Positions 39,601 to 48,178 of a stretch of DNA of 64,000 bases are shown piece by piece (position 1 is the stretch's first letter; every line of letters starts with the position of its first letter). Under the pieces are notes generated by a model. The model searched no databases and was not told where the DNA came from. It saw only the letters and a list, made by a program, of their open reading frames with translations. Both the position numbers and the translations under genes were made by a program. Where the stretch lies: NCBI GenBank assembly GCA_965661265.1, contig CBFIDE010000006.1:1-64000 (forward strand). The letters are read 5' to 3'. Source of the DNA: CBFIDE01 sp965661265 (GTDB lineage Bacteria > Bacteroidota > Bacteroidia > Flavobacteriales > Schleiferiaceae).

Positions 39601-39905
39601 CCCGACTTAGCTTCAATGAGTTGTGTTTGGCTATTCAGAAACTCAAGACGATAAGCATGATGATTCATCCTTCCTAGGCCAAAGCTTTTTTCATGAATAG
39701 CCTCACCTAATGCAAGCCATTGGCTTTCATCTGAAGAAATAAAAGTAAGATGCTCTTTAGAAAAAAAGACCGTAGTAGGACCTAGCTCCAGTCGATATTC
39801 AAAATCACCTTCCCACTGCCCCTTATTCTGAATAAAATAAGATTGAGCCAGCGCCCATGAACTGAGCAATGTAAAGAAGAGCAATATGAATTTCCTTGAC
39901 CTCAT
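36672..39905 (-). CDS. Large T9SS type B (CHU_C) cell-surface protein
   Basis: A 1077-residue exported protein: signal peptide (FILLFFTLLSSWALA), then an N-terminal domain starting SYFIQNKGQWEGDFEYRLE, which is a DUF7948-like start. SBBP-type repeats follow, with SKFSADGTQLIYSTYVGG and similar. Middle regions have PKD-like strands (YSFDEANEYKVVLTAED). The last 85 residues are a gliding/T9SS type B C-terminal domain: NIFTPNGDGHNDVFEL, FNRWGEKVFES, WDG, EGVYYYTAAV. It should leave the cell by the T9SS. The gene is 10 bases past the ArsC-like start, and likely separate. The function is unknown. Confidence 0.88.
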   Translation of the reverse strand: MRSRKFILLFFTLLSSWALAQSYFIQNKGQWEGDFEYRLELGPTTVFFSKEHLTFISSDESQWLALGEAIHEKSFGLGRMNHHAYRLEFLNSQTQLIEAKSGIGPKINYIHSADSTQWVSNLEMYQELWYREVYPNIDLHFYFSSEGYLKYDFIIKPMANPDRISWKYSGIDYELFDNQIKIASSVGDFYENEPIAYELESADDVKVSFKKTDNNELGFKLGRYDKDEVLVIDPLLIFSSLIGTSFVNFGFTATPAADGSLYGAGIIFRDVAKQYPTTLGAFQTSYQGGDMDIGISKFSADGTQLIYSTYVGGSNTELPLSMIENSQGELVVLAATGSSDFPMLPNSAISTMIPGDSVNIFNGLEGSPDGLDIAIFKLNASGSAISGSSFLGGSGQDGYNRRNNKNYGDNFRGEVNIDNQDNIYLVTTSSSPEIPVSLSAYRDTNEAEESALLASFSPTLDSLFWYSFYGGSNNTAGFSIDVFSGTLALTGVTTAIDLDGVSPLSLQDSLAGLRDSYISTFSADSGIFKQATYIGTAQDDYSFFIRNSLLDSWVIFGQSWGDLPLYGDSIFGQLGSVQFLQEYSGTLDSLMKSTVFGDGPTRTAIISPTALMVDSCQNVYVSGWGGQVNAVYAGGNTNNFPIDPNAIQPNTDGSDFYFMTLDASWQKMNYSTYFGGIGGGSSEHVDGGTSRFSKDGTIYQAVCSCGPFPTSPGAWAGNDTSNGRCNLGVIKVAIENNQVIADYRPINDSICVPGNIVMADSTYNADIYILHYPDGTIDTLGNLEETIFLDSVGPVNFLVIAIDTSCQLIDSTDFTVYGIIDSVHSDFELLVDSCNSNAVSFYSEAFNASSIQWFLNDSLVSSQDSVSTNLPIGNYKISLHAISSVCAIIDSTDKYFRIFDTRSDASIRSTYSSCDLSKTVNTLAVGEDFQMFQWKWSDGGISQGRRSTYSFDEANEYKVVLTAEDTICGRTQEIEYSFDFSASNLKLEEVNIFTPNGDGHNDVFELKLEEGDLDVFISFEIFNRWGEKVFESSEAIPSWDGTLESNKLDEGVYYYTAAVIDACGNSKEIKGFVHLNR

Positions 39906-39992
39906 GAATTTTAAAGATAGAAAGAAATGCCACGCCTATATTGAAGTACAAAAATCTTCATCAAGCCAATGAGTAAAAGTCTGCTTTTCTGA

Positions 39993-41100
39993 TTAATAGG
40001 AATCGCTTTCAGCACCTTGTCCTTCTTGCATTAAATACGCCTTGATAAAAGAATCTAAGTCGCCATCAAGGACATTTTCAACATTAGAGGTTTCATGAGC
40101 TGTTCTTACATCTTTGATCATCTTATAAGGATGCAGCACATAGTTCCTAATTTGGGATCCCCACTCAATTTTTTTCTTACCCGATTCTATTTCTGCTCTT
40201 TTAGCATTCTTAGCTTCCATTTCAATTTCATACAGTTGAGATTTAAGCAATTGAATTGCTTTTTCCTTATTCTGTAATTGAGATCTAGACTCCGTATTTT
40301 CAATGATAATTCCGGAAGGCTTATGTTTCAACCGAACACCAGTTTCGACTTTATTTACATTTTGTCCACCGGCTCCTCCAGATCTAAAAGTATCCCAATC
40401 TATATCTGAGAGGTTGAGATCAATACTAATAGTATCATCTACAAGAGGATATACATAAACACTAGCAAAAGAAGTATGTCTTTTAGCGTTCGAATCAAAG
40501 GGAGAAATTCTGACTAGTCTATGAACACCATTTTCGCCTTTCAAATAACCAAAGGCAAACTCACCGTCCATTTCAAGAGTCACCGTTTTAACCCCGGCAA
40601 CATCTCCTGCCTGATAGTTTAATTCTCTTAGTTTAAAACCAGATCTCTCAGCATACCTAGAGTACATTCTCATAAGCATTCCGGCCCAATCGCAACTTTC
40701 AGTACCCCCAGCGCCAGCAGTTATTTGCAAAACACAGGACAAAGTATCCTCTTCGCCACTTAGCATATTCCGAAATTCTAAGTCTTCTATTTTGGTTAAT
40801 ATTTGCTCATACTGAGTTTGAACTTCATCATCACTCAGTTCTCCAAGCTCATGAAACTCCATAGCAAGCTCAAGTTCATTTAGTTGAACATCAGCTTCCT
40901 TATAATTCTCAACCCAAAATTTAAGTCCTCGGATTTTTCGCATCACTTTCTCAGCTTCCTCTGGATCATCCCAGAATCCTTGCGATGCAGTTTTCTCTTC
41001 TTCGTTGGCTATGGTAATCTCTTTTTCATCAACGTCAAAGATACCCCCTTAGCGCTTCCAGGCGCCCGACCAACTGCTTATAGTGCTCCGTTGTAATCAT
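39993..41100 (-). CDS. prfB: Peptide chain release factor 2 with programmed frameshift
   Basis: RF2 recognises UAA and UGA and releases the peptide. The ORF from 40946 lacks the N-terminus. The real gene starts at ATG 41100, reads 21 codons (MITTEHYKQLVGRLEALRGYL) to an in-frame TGA at 41035-41037, then shifts +1 and continues DVDEKEITIANEEEK..., giving about 368 residues, the normal RF2 length. The frameshift site is AGGGGGTATCTTTGAC. The tripeptide anticodon SPF is in ISPFDSNAKRHTSF and the catalytic motif GGQ is in SGGAGGQNVNKVETG. Frameshift efficiency falls as RF2 rises, so the gene is autoregulated. Confidence 0.96.
41034..41049 (-). promoter_or_regulatory. prfB +1 frameshift site
   Basis: Minus strand AGG GGG TAT CTT TGA C: a Shine-Dalgarno-like AGGGGG three bases before CTT-TGA, as in E. 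coli prfB. The pairing partner is the CCUCC at the 16S 3' end (near 158-163). In-frame termination at UGA competes with the shift, which senses RF2 level. Confidence 0.95.
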
Positions 41101-41226
41101 AAAACAAATTAAAGACTAATTTCATTCAGGAGAAGGCAGAAAATGAAGATTTATTAAAAAAGCAACAATCTATAGAATAATAGAGTAAAAGATTCTATTT
41201 AGAGCCCTAGATTTAAGGCGCTTTCT

Positions 41227-41234
41227 TATTTTTG
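41227..41234 (+). promoter_or_regulatory. Putative -7 box upstream of lpdA
   Basis: TATTTTTG fits TAnnTTTG and ends 22 bases before the ATG at 41257. No TTG at the expected -33 position, so this is suggestive only. Confidence 0.35.
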
Positions 41235-41256
41235 TATCCTAAAATTTAAAATTCTC

Positions 41257-42654
41257 ATGGATAAGTACGATGTAGCAATTATTGGTTCTGGACCTGGTGG
41301 ATATGTAGCAGCAATAAGATGCGCTCAATTAGGAATGAAAACCGCCATCATTGAAAAGTACAATACTTTAGGCGGAACTTGTTTGAACGTAGGCTGTATT
41401 CCATCTAAAGCACTATTAGACTCTTCAGAAAGATTCCATGATGCTACTAAAGGATTTTCAAACCACGGTATTGAAACTTCTGGTTTAAAAGTTGACTTTG
41501 GTAGAATGATTGAGAGAAAAAGAGAAGTTGTTAGCCAAACTTGTGATGGTGTACAATTTTTAATGGATAAGAATAAAATTGATGTTTTTACAGGTCTTGG
41601 CTCTTTTGTAGATAAGAACACTATAAAAATAAGTGGTGAGAATGAAGTTCAAATTGAAGCAAAACATACCATCATTGCTACAGGTTCTAAGCCGATTGAA
41701 CTTCCGTTTGCCAAGTTTGATAAAGAAAGAATTATCAGCAGTACTGAAGCTCTAGAATTAAAAGAGATTCCTAAGCATTTAATAGTAATTGGCGGTGGAG
41801 TTATTGGACTTGAATTAGGTTCAGTTTACGCGCGCCTTGGTGCACAAGTAAGTGTTGTTGAATATTTAGATAGAGCAATTCCTGCCTTTGATGCTACACT
41901 TGGAAAGGAATTAGTGAAGTCAATGAAAAAATTAGGAGTTAAGTTTTTCTTCAGCCATAAGGTAACTGACGTTAGCAGAAAAGGCAATACTGTAACTGTT
42001 AAGGCAGAAGACAAAAATTCTCAAGAGGTAATATTTGAAGGCGATTATTGCCTAGTTTCTGTAGGAAGAAAAGCCTATACAGATGGACTAAACCTTGAAG
42101 CTGCTGGTTTAAAAGCAAACGAAAGGGGGCAAGTTGATACTAATGATCAACTTCAAACTAGTGAATCAAATATTTACGCGATCGGTGATGTTGTCAAAGG
42201 AGCGATGTTAGCGCATAAAGCAGAAGAAGAAGGCAGCATGGTAGCTGAAATCCTAGCTGGGCAAAAGCCTCATATTAACTACAACCTTATACCTAATGTA
42301 GTGTATACTTGGCCAGAAGTAGCTAGCGTAGGGAAAACTGAAGAGGAATTAAAAGCAGCAAATATTGCTTATAAGGCAGGTTCATTTCCGATGAGAGCTT
42401 TAGGAAGATCTAGAGCGAGTACTGATATTGAAGGTTTGGTTAAGATTTTAGCTGACAAAGAAACTGACGAAGTTTTAGGAGTTCATATTATTGCAGCAAG
42501 AGCAGCAGATTTAATTGCTGAAGGTGTAATGGCCATGGAGTTTAGAGCTAGTGCTGAAGATATCGCAAGGACAAGTCATGCGCACCCTACTTATGCAGAG
42601 GCGATAAAAGAAGCAGCACTAGCTGCGACAGAAAATAGAGCGCTTCATATATAA
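41257..42654 (+). CDS. lpdA: Dihydrolipoyl dehydrogenase (E3)
   Basis: This 465-residue FAD disulfide oxidoreductase reoxidises lipoamide of the PDH and 2-oxoglutarate dehydrogenase complexes and feeds electrons to NAD. The FAD site GSGPGGYVAAIRCAQLG is at residues 10-26, the redox disulfide in GGTCLNVGCIPSK (Cys42, Cys47), the NAD site IGGGVIGLELGSVYARLG is near 175-192, YAIGDVVKG near 308, and the C-terminal HAHPTYAEA holds the catalytic His. It probably serves PdhA/PdhC at 3081-5308 and other lipoyl complexes. It is not next to either. Confidence 0.96.
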   Translation: MDKYDVAIIGSGPGGYVAAIRCAQLGMKTAIIEKYNTLGGTCLNVGCIPSKALLDSSERFHDATKGFSNHGIETSGLKVDFGRMIERKREVVSQTCDGVQFLMDKNKIDVFTGLGSFVDKNTIKISGENEVQIEAKHTIIATGSKPIELPFAKFDKERIISSTEALELKEIPKHLIVIGGGVIGLELGSVYARLGAQVSVVEYLDRAIPAFDATLGKELVKSMKKLGVKFFFSHKVTDVSRKGNTVTVKAEDKNSQEVIFEGDYCLVSVGRKAYTDGLNLEAAGLKANERGQVDTNDQLQTSESNIYAIGDVVKGAMLAHKAEEEGSMVAEILAGQKPHINYNLIPNVVYTWPEVASVGKTEEELKAANIAYKAGSFPMRALGRSRASTDIEGLVKILADKETDEVLGVHIIAARAADLIAEGVMAMEFRASAEDIARTSHAHPTYAEAIKEAALAATENRALHI

Positions 42655-42703
42655 TCGCTATATTAAGCCTTGAAAAAGGATGTGATACCTAACAAAATAA
42701 TGA

Positions 42704-43093
42704 ATGTCTTTAGTTAGAATTAGTAGCCTTTTGCTCCTATACCTAATGGTAACCATAGGTATTTCTTTAATTGGGTATTTTTTCTATCTCAATATAAAAT
42801 CCAATCAGGAATTAGACGCTGAAAGGACAAATATTGGTGGCCGCCAAAGAATACTTGCACAGAAAGTCGTGAAAAGCATTTTTATTATTGGAGATAAGCG
42901 AGAAAGACATAAAGTTGATGCTTATTGTACTGAATTGAGCATTCCTCTGGCTGAGGATAATGCAATGGAAGGAGACAGAGAGAAGTTCTTAAAAGAAGGT
43001 ATGGATGATTACTTATCTATGCCTATCAATATTGACGAAATTCAAACTGTACTTACTAATTCCGCTAATAAAAAATATTTCATAGGCTCATAA
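42704..43093 (+). pseudogene. Internally deleted hybrid histidine kinase remnant
   Basis: A 129-residue ORF that joins the start and end of a large sensor kinase. Residues 1-60 hold a membrane helix (ISSLLLLYLMVTIGISLIGYFF) and the segment NIGGRQRILAQKVVKSIF, which matches PilJ-type sensor domains (GRQRMLSQ). Residues 84-118 read AEDNAMEGDREKFLKEGMDDYLSMPINIDEI, matching the last part of a response-regulator receiver domain (NAMEGDRE..GMDDYLSKPI), with the K replaced by M. The kinase core, ATPase domain and start of the receiver are missing. It ends exactly where the pabB-like gene begins (TAA then ATG). Whether it is a fossil or a tiny functional protein is open. Confidence 0.65.
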
Positions 43094-44377
43094 ATGAGAC
43101 GGCCTTTGTCTTTAGCACTAAGCAAGCAAGCAGATCCATTAAAAGAGCAGCTTCTATCTAATTTTGCGAATAAGGAGCATTTCATATACTTAGACAGTAA
43201 TAAACATCAAGATCGTTTTGGCAAATACCAATGGATTATTGCCTGGAATGCACTTGAGACTATCCGTTATAAAAATAAAAATTGGTCAGAGATTGACAGG
43301 TTTTTCAAAAGTTCAGATTGGTGTTTTGGGCATATCTCCTTTGATCTAAAAAATGAAATTGAAGAGCTGCATTCAAATAATAAAAGTCTTATTGAATTTG
43401 AGCTCTTAGAGTTTTTTAAAGCTGAGCATATTATTTATTCCAATCATTCTGGAGAAGTTTTTCTAGAAAGTGATTCTATTCAAACTATTACAGAATGGGA
43501 TGATTATTTATTCAAACATGATAAATCGATGGTTGCTAATTCAAATCGAATTATCGAGCCTATGAAGGCCACGAGCTCGCAACAGGATTACTTAAAATCT
43601 GTGAGTTCAATTTTAGATGAGATTCAATTCGGGAATATTTATGAGACTAATTATTGCATAGAATATCGAGCGAAAGCGGAAATAAATACCTTAGAATTAA
43701 TTAAAAAGCTAAACTCCACTACTAGCTCACCTTTTTCAGCCTTCTATAAAATTGAGTCTAATGAAGTATTCTGTGCATCTCCAGAAAGATACATGGCCAA
43801 AAGAGGATCCACTCTTTTTTCACAACCCATTAAGGGAACCTCACGCAGATATTCAGACCCACAATTGGACCAAGAGTCAGTAGAAAAATTAAAGAAAGAT
43901 CCAAAAGAAAGATCCGAGAATGTAATGATCGTGGATTTGGTTAGAAACGATTTGAGTAAAATCGCCTTAAGAGATTCTGTGGAAGTTGAAGAGCTTTTTG
44001 GAGCTTATAAATTTCCAACTGTTTGGCATTTAATCTCTACTATTAAGGCAGAAATTGGAGAAGAAATTGCATTTTCTGATATTCTAAAAGCTAGTTTTCC
44101 AATGGGCAGCATGACTGGCGCTCCTAAGATTAAAGCTCTTGAAATTATAGAAAAACATGAGAATTTCAAAAGAAATCTTTACTCAGGATCAATAGGATAT
44201 AAAGACCCTTCCGGCGATTTTGACTTCAATGTTATAATAAGGAGTTTGCTTTACAATAGAAATTCTAAAGATTTATCATTACGAGTAGGAAGTGCTATAA
44301 CTGCAACTTGCGAGCCCATTAAGGAATATGAAGAGTGTAAATTAAAGGCTGAGCGTATTTTAGAAAGTCTAAATTAG
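43094..44377 (+). CDS. Chorismate-binding enzyme, aminodeoxychorismate synthase component I-like
   Basis: A 427-residue member of the PabB/TrpE/MenF family. The C-terminal chorismate domain holds FGNIYETNYCIEYRA (about 178-192), FCASPERYMA, QPIKGTSRR, ERSENVMIVDLVRNDLS (about 274-290), and FPMGSMTGAPKIKALEIIE near 335. These PabB-type motifs support conversion of chorismate to 4-amino-4-deoxychorismate for folate, alongside a PabA amidotransferase that is not in the window. Anthranilate synthase is the alternative. It starts at the base after the fossil's stop codon. Confidence 0.85.
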   Translation: MRRPLSLALSKQADPLKEQLLSNFANKEHFIYLDSNKHQDRFGKYQWIIAWNALETIRYKNKNWSEIDRFFKSSDWCFGHISFDLKNEIEELHSNNKSLIEFELLEFFKAEHIIYSNHSGEVFLESDSIQTITEWDDYLFKHDKSMVANSNRIIEPMKATSSQQDYLKSVSSILDEIQFGNIYETNYCIEYRAKAEINTLELIKKLNSTTSSPFSAFYKIESNEVFCASPERYMAKRGSTLFSQPIKGTSRRYSDPQLDQESVEKLKKDPKERSENVMIVDLVRNDLSKIALRDSVEVEELFGAYKFPTVWHLISTIKAEIGEEIAFSDILKASFPMGSMTGAPKIKALEIIEKHENFKRNLYSGSIGYKDPSGDFDFNVIIRSLLYNRNSKDLSLRVGSAITATCEPIKEYEECKLKAERILESLN

Positions 44378-44418
44378 ACGAATGTCTGATAGGCGTCTAA
44401 TTGACAAAAAAATGCTCG

Positions 44419-44426
44419 TACTTTTG
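44419..44426 (+). promoter_or_regulatory. Putative -7 box upstream of tilS
   Basis: TACTTTTG fits the TAnnTTTG box and is 8 bases before the ATG at 44434. This position implies a very short leader and supports that ATG over the TTG at 44401, which would place this box inside the gene. A TTG at 44401-44403 is 15 bases upstream. Confidence 0.45.
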
Positions 44427-44433
44427 TGCAACA

Positions 44434-45738
44434 ATGATCAAAGACCATCTACAAGACTTTTTTAAGTCTCATCAAATAGATTACTTAAATAAAACTTTTC
44501 TATTGGCCCTTAGTGGTGGAATAGATAGTACTGCCCTATTCTATGCTTTGCGCGATTTGAACTGCACTTTTGAGGTCGCTCATTGTAATTTTAATTTAAG
44601 AAGTGATGAATCTGATAAAGATGAGGCCTTTGTTCGACAGCTATGTCAAGCACACTCTATAAAGGCACATATCAAAAGATTTGAAACAAAGCAGTTTGCT
44701 CAAGACAAAGGACTTTCAACCCAGCTTGCGGCAAGAGAACTTAGATATCAATTTTTTAGTGAGCTAATGGAAAATCATTGTATAGATTTTCTTCTCACTG
44801 CTCATCATCTAGATGATAATTTAGAAACCATTCTAATTCAATTGGGAAAGGGAATTTCAATCACAAATATTTCAGGAATTCCGGATAACAGCAATCAAAT
44901 TTTAAGACCATTACTGAAGACATCTAAGGAGCAACTTAAGAACTATTTAACTGAGCAGAATCTGGTTTGGAGAGAAGATCAATCTAATAAGAGCTTACAA
45001 TATCAAAGAAATAGAATTAGACAGCAGGTAGTGCCAGATCTAATAAAAAGTGATTTGGGCTACCTGTCAGGTTTTCAAACTAGTCTATTGAATTTAAAAA
45101 AAGATCAGCGACTATTTCAAAGTTTGATCTATGAAAAAATTGAGTCAAATTCAGTTAAAAAGGAAGAACTAACTAAAATTGACCTCAAGCTTTTTAAAGA
45201 GAATCCTGAAATCCTGCATCATGCCCTCAAACAATTTGGAGATTGGGATGAAAAGTCAATCTTAGATTGTATCCAACATAATAAAGTTGGACGGGTATTT
45301 AAATCTAAAAGCCATGAGCTATTAATTGACAGGAAATTTATTCTTGTCAGAAAAGAAAAAAAGAAGAATCCTGAAGTTTTTTCGATTTTTGAATCAGAAT
45401 CAGATTTAAAAATTGCTAATTTTAATTTTGGCTCATTGCCTATTCACAAAAAGGACGAATTAAGTAAAAAAGATATTTACGTGGATAAAGAATTACTTAA
45501 ATTCCCCTTGAGCCTTAGAAGCTGGAAACATGGTGATGCCTTTGTTCCATTTGGTTTCAAAGGCAAGAAGAAGCTCTCAGATTATTTCACAGATCTTAAA
45601 TTAAACCTTTGGGAAAAAGAAGATATATTAGTTCTTGAAGACCAAACAGCAATTATAGCTATCGCCGGAAGGCAAATTGATGATAATTTTAAGGTAACCA
45701 ATAGAACGAAAACCATTTACTTTGTTCAAGAAGATTAA
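44434..45738 (+). CDS. tilS: tRNA(Ile)-lysidine synthase
   Basis: The 434-residue enzyme modifies C34 of the CAU-anticodon tRNA-Ile to lysidine so that it reads AUA. The PP-loop SGGIDS is at residues 27-32, followed by CNFNLRSDESDKDEAFV, TAHHLDDNLETILIQL (about 123-138), and NRIRQQVVPDL. The C-terminal part has the TilS-C-like segment SLRSWKHGDAFVPFGFKGKKKLSDYF. The start is placed at Met 44434 (MIKDHLQDFF); the upstream TTG start is rejected. Essential gene; partner of a tRNA-Ile not in this window. Confidence 0.93.
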   Translation: MIKDHLQDFFKSHQIDYLNKTFLLALSGGIDSTALFYALRDLNCTFEVAHCNFNLRSDESDKDEAFVRQLCQAHSIKAHIKRFETKQFAQDKGLSTQLAARELRYQFFSELMENHCIDFLLTAHHLDDNLETILIQLGKGISITNISGIPDNSNQILRPLLKTSKEQLKNYLTEQNLVWREDQSNKSLQYQRNRIRQQVVPDLIKSDLGYLSGFQTSLLNLKKDQRLFQSLIYEKIESNSVKKEELTKIDLKLFKENPEILHHALKQFGDWDEKSILDCIQHNKVGRVFKSKSHELLIDRKFILVRKEKKKNPEVFSIFESESDLKIANFNFGSLPIHKKDELSKKDIYVDKELLKFPLSLRSWKHGDAFVPFGFKGKKKLSDYFTDLKLNLWEKEDILVLEDQTAIIAIAGRQIDDNFKVTNRTKTIYFVQED

Positions 45739-45746
45739 ATAGAGAT

Positions 45747-47690
45747 ATGAAGATTAAATTATTTATTCTAGCCTTTTTTGTAGGCATGACATCATTGAGT
45801 GCTCAACTTTATGACCCTGTAGATTGGACCTTTAGCCAAGAGAAAATGGACGGCAATAAAGTAAAACTGTTTATGACAGCTTCTATTGAAGAGGGTTGGC
45901 ATGTGTACTCTTTAGATATTCCTGAAGAATCATTTATCCTTCCTACTGAAGTGAGCTTTAAGAGTACTCCAAGGTATAAATTAATAGGTTCAGTAGTAGA
46001 ACCTACTCCCATTGAGGAATACGATAAAAACGCAGAGGAAGTATTAAAATTTCATGAGCATAAGGTTAGCTTATATCAAATTATTGAAAGGAATTCTGCT
46101 GATACATTTAGTGTTAGGGGTGAGCTCAGCTTTATGGTATGTAATGATGAGATGTGTTTACCGCCTGAGTACATCGATCTTAACTATTCAATTAAGGCCG
46201 CCAAGCTAGAAGCAAGCTCTGATTCAGACGAAAGTAACGACAAGAGTATGATTGGAATTTTTATTCTGAGTATTCTAGGAGGTTTTGCAGCCCTATTAAC
46301 ACCTTGTGTATTCCCAATGGTTCCTATGACTGTAAGCTTTTTCACGAAGCAAAGTAAGACAAAGGCCGCAGGTATTAGAAATGCTTTAATTTATAGCTTA
46401 AGTATAATTGGTGTTTACCTTTTCTTAAGCCTACCCTTCCATATTTTTGATAGTATAAGTCCTGATATTTTAAACGAAGTATCTACCAACGTACCATTGA
46501 ATATTTTCTTCTTTATAATATTCGTTGTATTTGCAATTTCGTTCTTCGGTGCGTTTGAACTTACCCTACCTAATTCACTAATAAACAAAGCGGATAAAGC
46601 TTCTGACATTGGTGGTTTAATTGGTATTTTCTTTATGGCAATCACCTTGGTTTTAGTCAGTTTCTCATGTACTGGACCACTCCTTGGTGCTTTATTAGGT
46701 AGTGTGCTTTCCAGCGATGGAGGGGCATCTGCCCTTAGTGTCGGAATGGCTGGATTTGGTGTAGGCTTGGCCTTGCCATTTGGTGTTTTTGCAGCCTTCC
46801 CTTCTTGGTTAAATAGTTTACCTAAGTCAGGTGGATGGCTAAATACTGTAAAGGTCGTTTTAGGTTTCTTAGAATTAGCCTTAGCATTTAAATTCCTATC
46901 CAATGCGGATTTAGTTTTACAGGCAGGTATCCTAAACAGAGAAATATTCTTAGCAATTTGGATTAGTATACTTCTTGCTTTAGCGCTTTACTTATTTGGA
47001 GCGTTTAAATTACCACACGATAGTAAATTAGAATTTATAGGTGTTGGCAGAATGCTATTAGGTGTGACTGTACTAGCCTTTACTATTTATCTAATCCCAG
47101 GATTATGGGGTGCTCCTCTTAAGGTTATAAGTGGATTCCCACCTCCATCGTTCTATAGCGAATCTCCAAATGGCTTCGGCTCCGCAACCATCATACAAGG
47201 CTCTGGTGGTTCTATGGAAATCCCCGATGGAGCTGACCCAGAGCACTGTCCTTTATCATTAAACTGTTTTCATGACTATGATGAAGGTCTAGCTTATGCC
47301 AAAGATGTTAATAAGCCAATTTTACTTGACTTCACCGGTTGGGCATGTGTCAACTGCAGAAAAATGGAAGAACAGGTATGGTCTGACCCTAGAGTATTGA
47401 ATATTCTTAGAGAGGAAGTTGTACTTGTCTCATTATATGTAGATGAAAGACAAAAGTTAGCTGAAGAAGAGAGATATATTTCTGAGGCTACCGGAAAAAG
47501 CATTAAAACTGTTGGAAACAAATGGAGTGATTTCCAAATTACTAATTTCCAGAACAACTCTCAACCTTATTACGTTATAGTAGGACATGAGAATTTAGAG
47601 CCTCTTTTAGAAACAGCTTCCTATGACCCAGACATTGATCTGTACATAGATTGGCTAAAGAGAGGTGTTGAAAATTTTAAAAATAAATAA
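45747..47690 (+). CDS. Thiol:disulfide interchange protein DsbD-like
   Basis: A 647-residue three-part protein that carries reducing power from cytoplasmic thioredoxin to the periplasm. Signal peptide at 1-19. Residues 20-155 form the alpha domain (SIEEGWHVYSLDIPEESF..., FMVCNDEMCLPPEYIDL with its Cys pair). About eight membrane helices follow with conserved Cys in PCVFPMVPM and SCTGPLLGALLG. The C-terminal thioredoxin-like domain has FTGWACVNCRKME (CVNC). A hairpin-like start 8 bases after tilS makes co-transcription plausible. Family identity is firm, substrate partners are not known. Confidence 0.9.
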   Translation: MKIKLFILAFFVGMTSLSAQLYDPVDWTFSQEKMDGNKVKLFMTASIEEGWHVYSLDIPEESFILPTEVSFKSTPRYKLIGSVVEPTPIEEYDKNAEEVLKFHEHKVSLYQIIERNSADTFSVRGELSFMVCNDEMCLPPEYIDLNYSIKAAKLEASSDSDESNDKSMIGIFILSILGGFAALLTPCVFPMVPMTVSFFTKQSKTKAAGIRNALIYSLSIIGVYLFLSLPFHIFDSISPDILNEVSTNVPLNIFFFIIFVVFAISFFGAFELTLPNSLINKADKASDIGGLIGIFFMAITLVLVSFSCTGPLLGALLGSVLSSDGGASALSVGMAGFGVGLALPFGVFAAFPSWLNSLPKSGGWLNTVKVVLGFLELALAFKFLSNADLVLQAGILNREIFLAIWISILLALALYLFGAFKLPHDSKLEFIGVGRMLLGVTVLAFTIYLIPGLWGAPLKVISGFPPPSFYSESPNGFGSATIIQGSGGSMEIPDGADPEHCPLSLNCFHDYDEGLAYAKDVNKPILLDFTGWACVNCRKMEEQVWSDPRVLNILREEVVLVSLYVDERQKLAEEERYISEATGKSIKTVGNKWSDFQITNFQNNSQPYYVIVGHENLEPLLETASYDPDIDLYIDWLKRGVENFKNK

Positions 47691-47719
47691 GCTAAACGCT
47701 TTCCTGATCTGCTCAACCT

Positions 47720-48142
47720 ATGCCTGAGAAGCATGAACTAAGATACCGCCTAAGACAAGGTAATGATATTAAAGGCTATTTACGCAAGATATCTAAGACG
47801 ATGAGCTTCTACTCGCCTGATTCATTTTGGTGGAGCGGTAAAAAGATTGAGTATAAAGAGGTAGATGAATGGACGGGCTTAAAGGATAAGAATGCCAAGC
47901 ATATCTACGAATGGGACATCATTAAATTCAAACTAGACCCAGATAGTGAATACCTAAATGGGGTAGTTCTTTGGGAAGCTCAGAGAAAAGTTTTTGGAAT
48001 TAAAGACATTAGTACTGATGATGGGCCCTTTATTCCATTTTATGTTGAAGGTCTTAAAATGTTCAATGAGTCGCAACTACAAGTCTTTTCTTACCTTTTT
48101 CTAAACCCTGAATTAAAAGAAAAATTGGGTGTAACAGAATAA
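47720..48142 (+). CDS. YopX domain protein
   Basis: A 140-residue protein with the YopX-type signature EWTGLKDKNAKHIYEWDIIKF (compare TGLKDKNGKEIYEGDIVKF in phage proteins), NGVVLWEAQRKVFGI, and a C-terminal LFLNPELKEKLG. YopX proteins are mostly found in phages and mobile elements and their role is unknown. No phage genes are nearby, so it looks like a domesticated or isolated copy. Note Trp in place of the usual Gly in IYEGD. Codon use appears like the neighbours. Confidence 0.7.
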   Translation: MPEKHELRYRLRQGNDIKGYLRKISKTMSFYSPDSFWWSGKKIEYKEVDEWTGLKDKNAKHIYEWDIIKFKLDPDSEYLNGVVLWEAQRKVFGIKDISTDDGPFIPFYVEGLKMFNESQLQVFSYLFLNPELKEKLGVTE

Positions 48143-48178
48143 TCTCCTACACCCAATCATTTGGTTTACTACTATTTC

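Noticed and set aside
39993..40946. prfB as a 317-residue protein starting at 40946
   Set aside because: RF2 needs its N-terminal domain; the canonical +1 frameshift site at 41034-41049 and the ATG at 41100 explain the missing part.
46415..46903. 162-residue ORF antisense to the dsbD-like gene
   Set aside because: A shadow of the strongly coding plus strand; composition is Lys/Pro/Thr-rich with no domain, and the sense gene is well supported.
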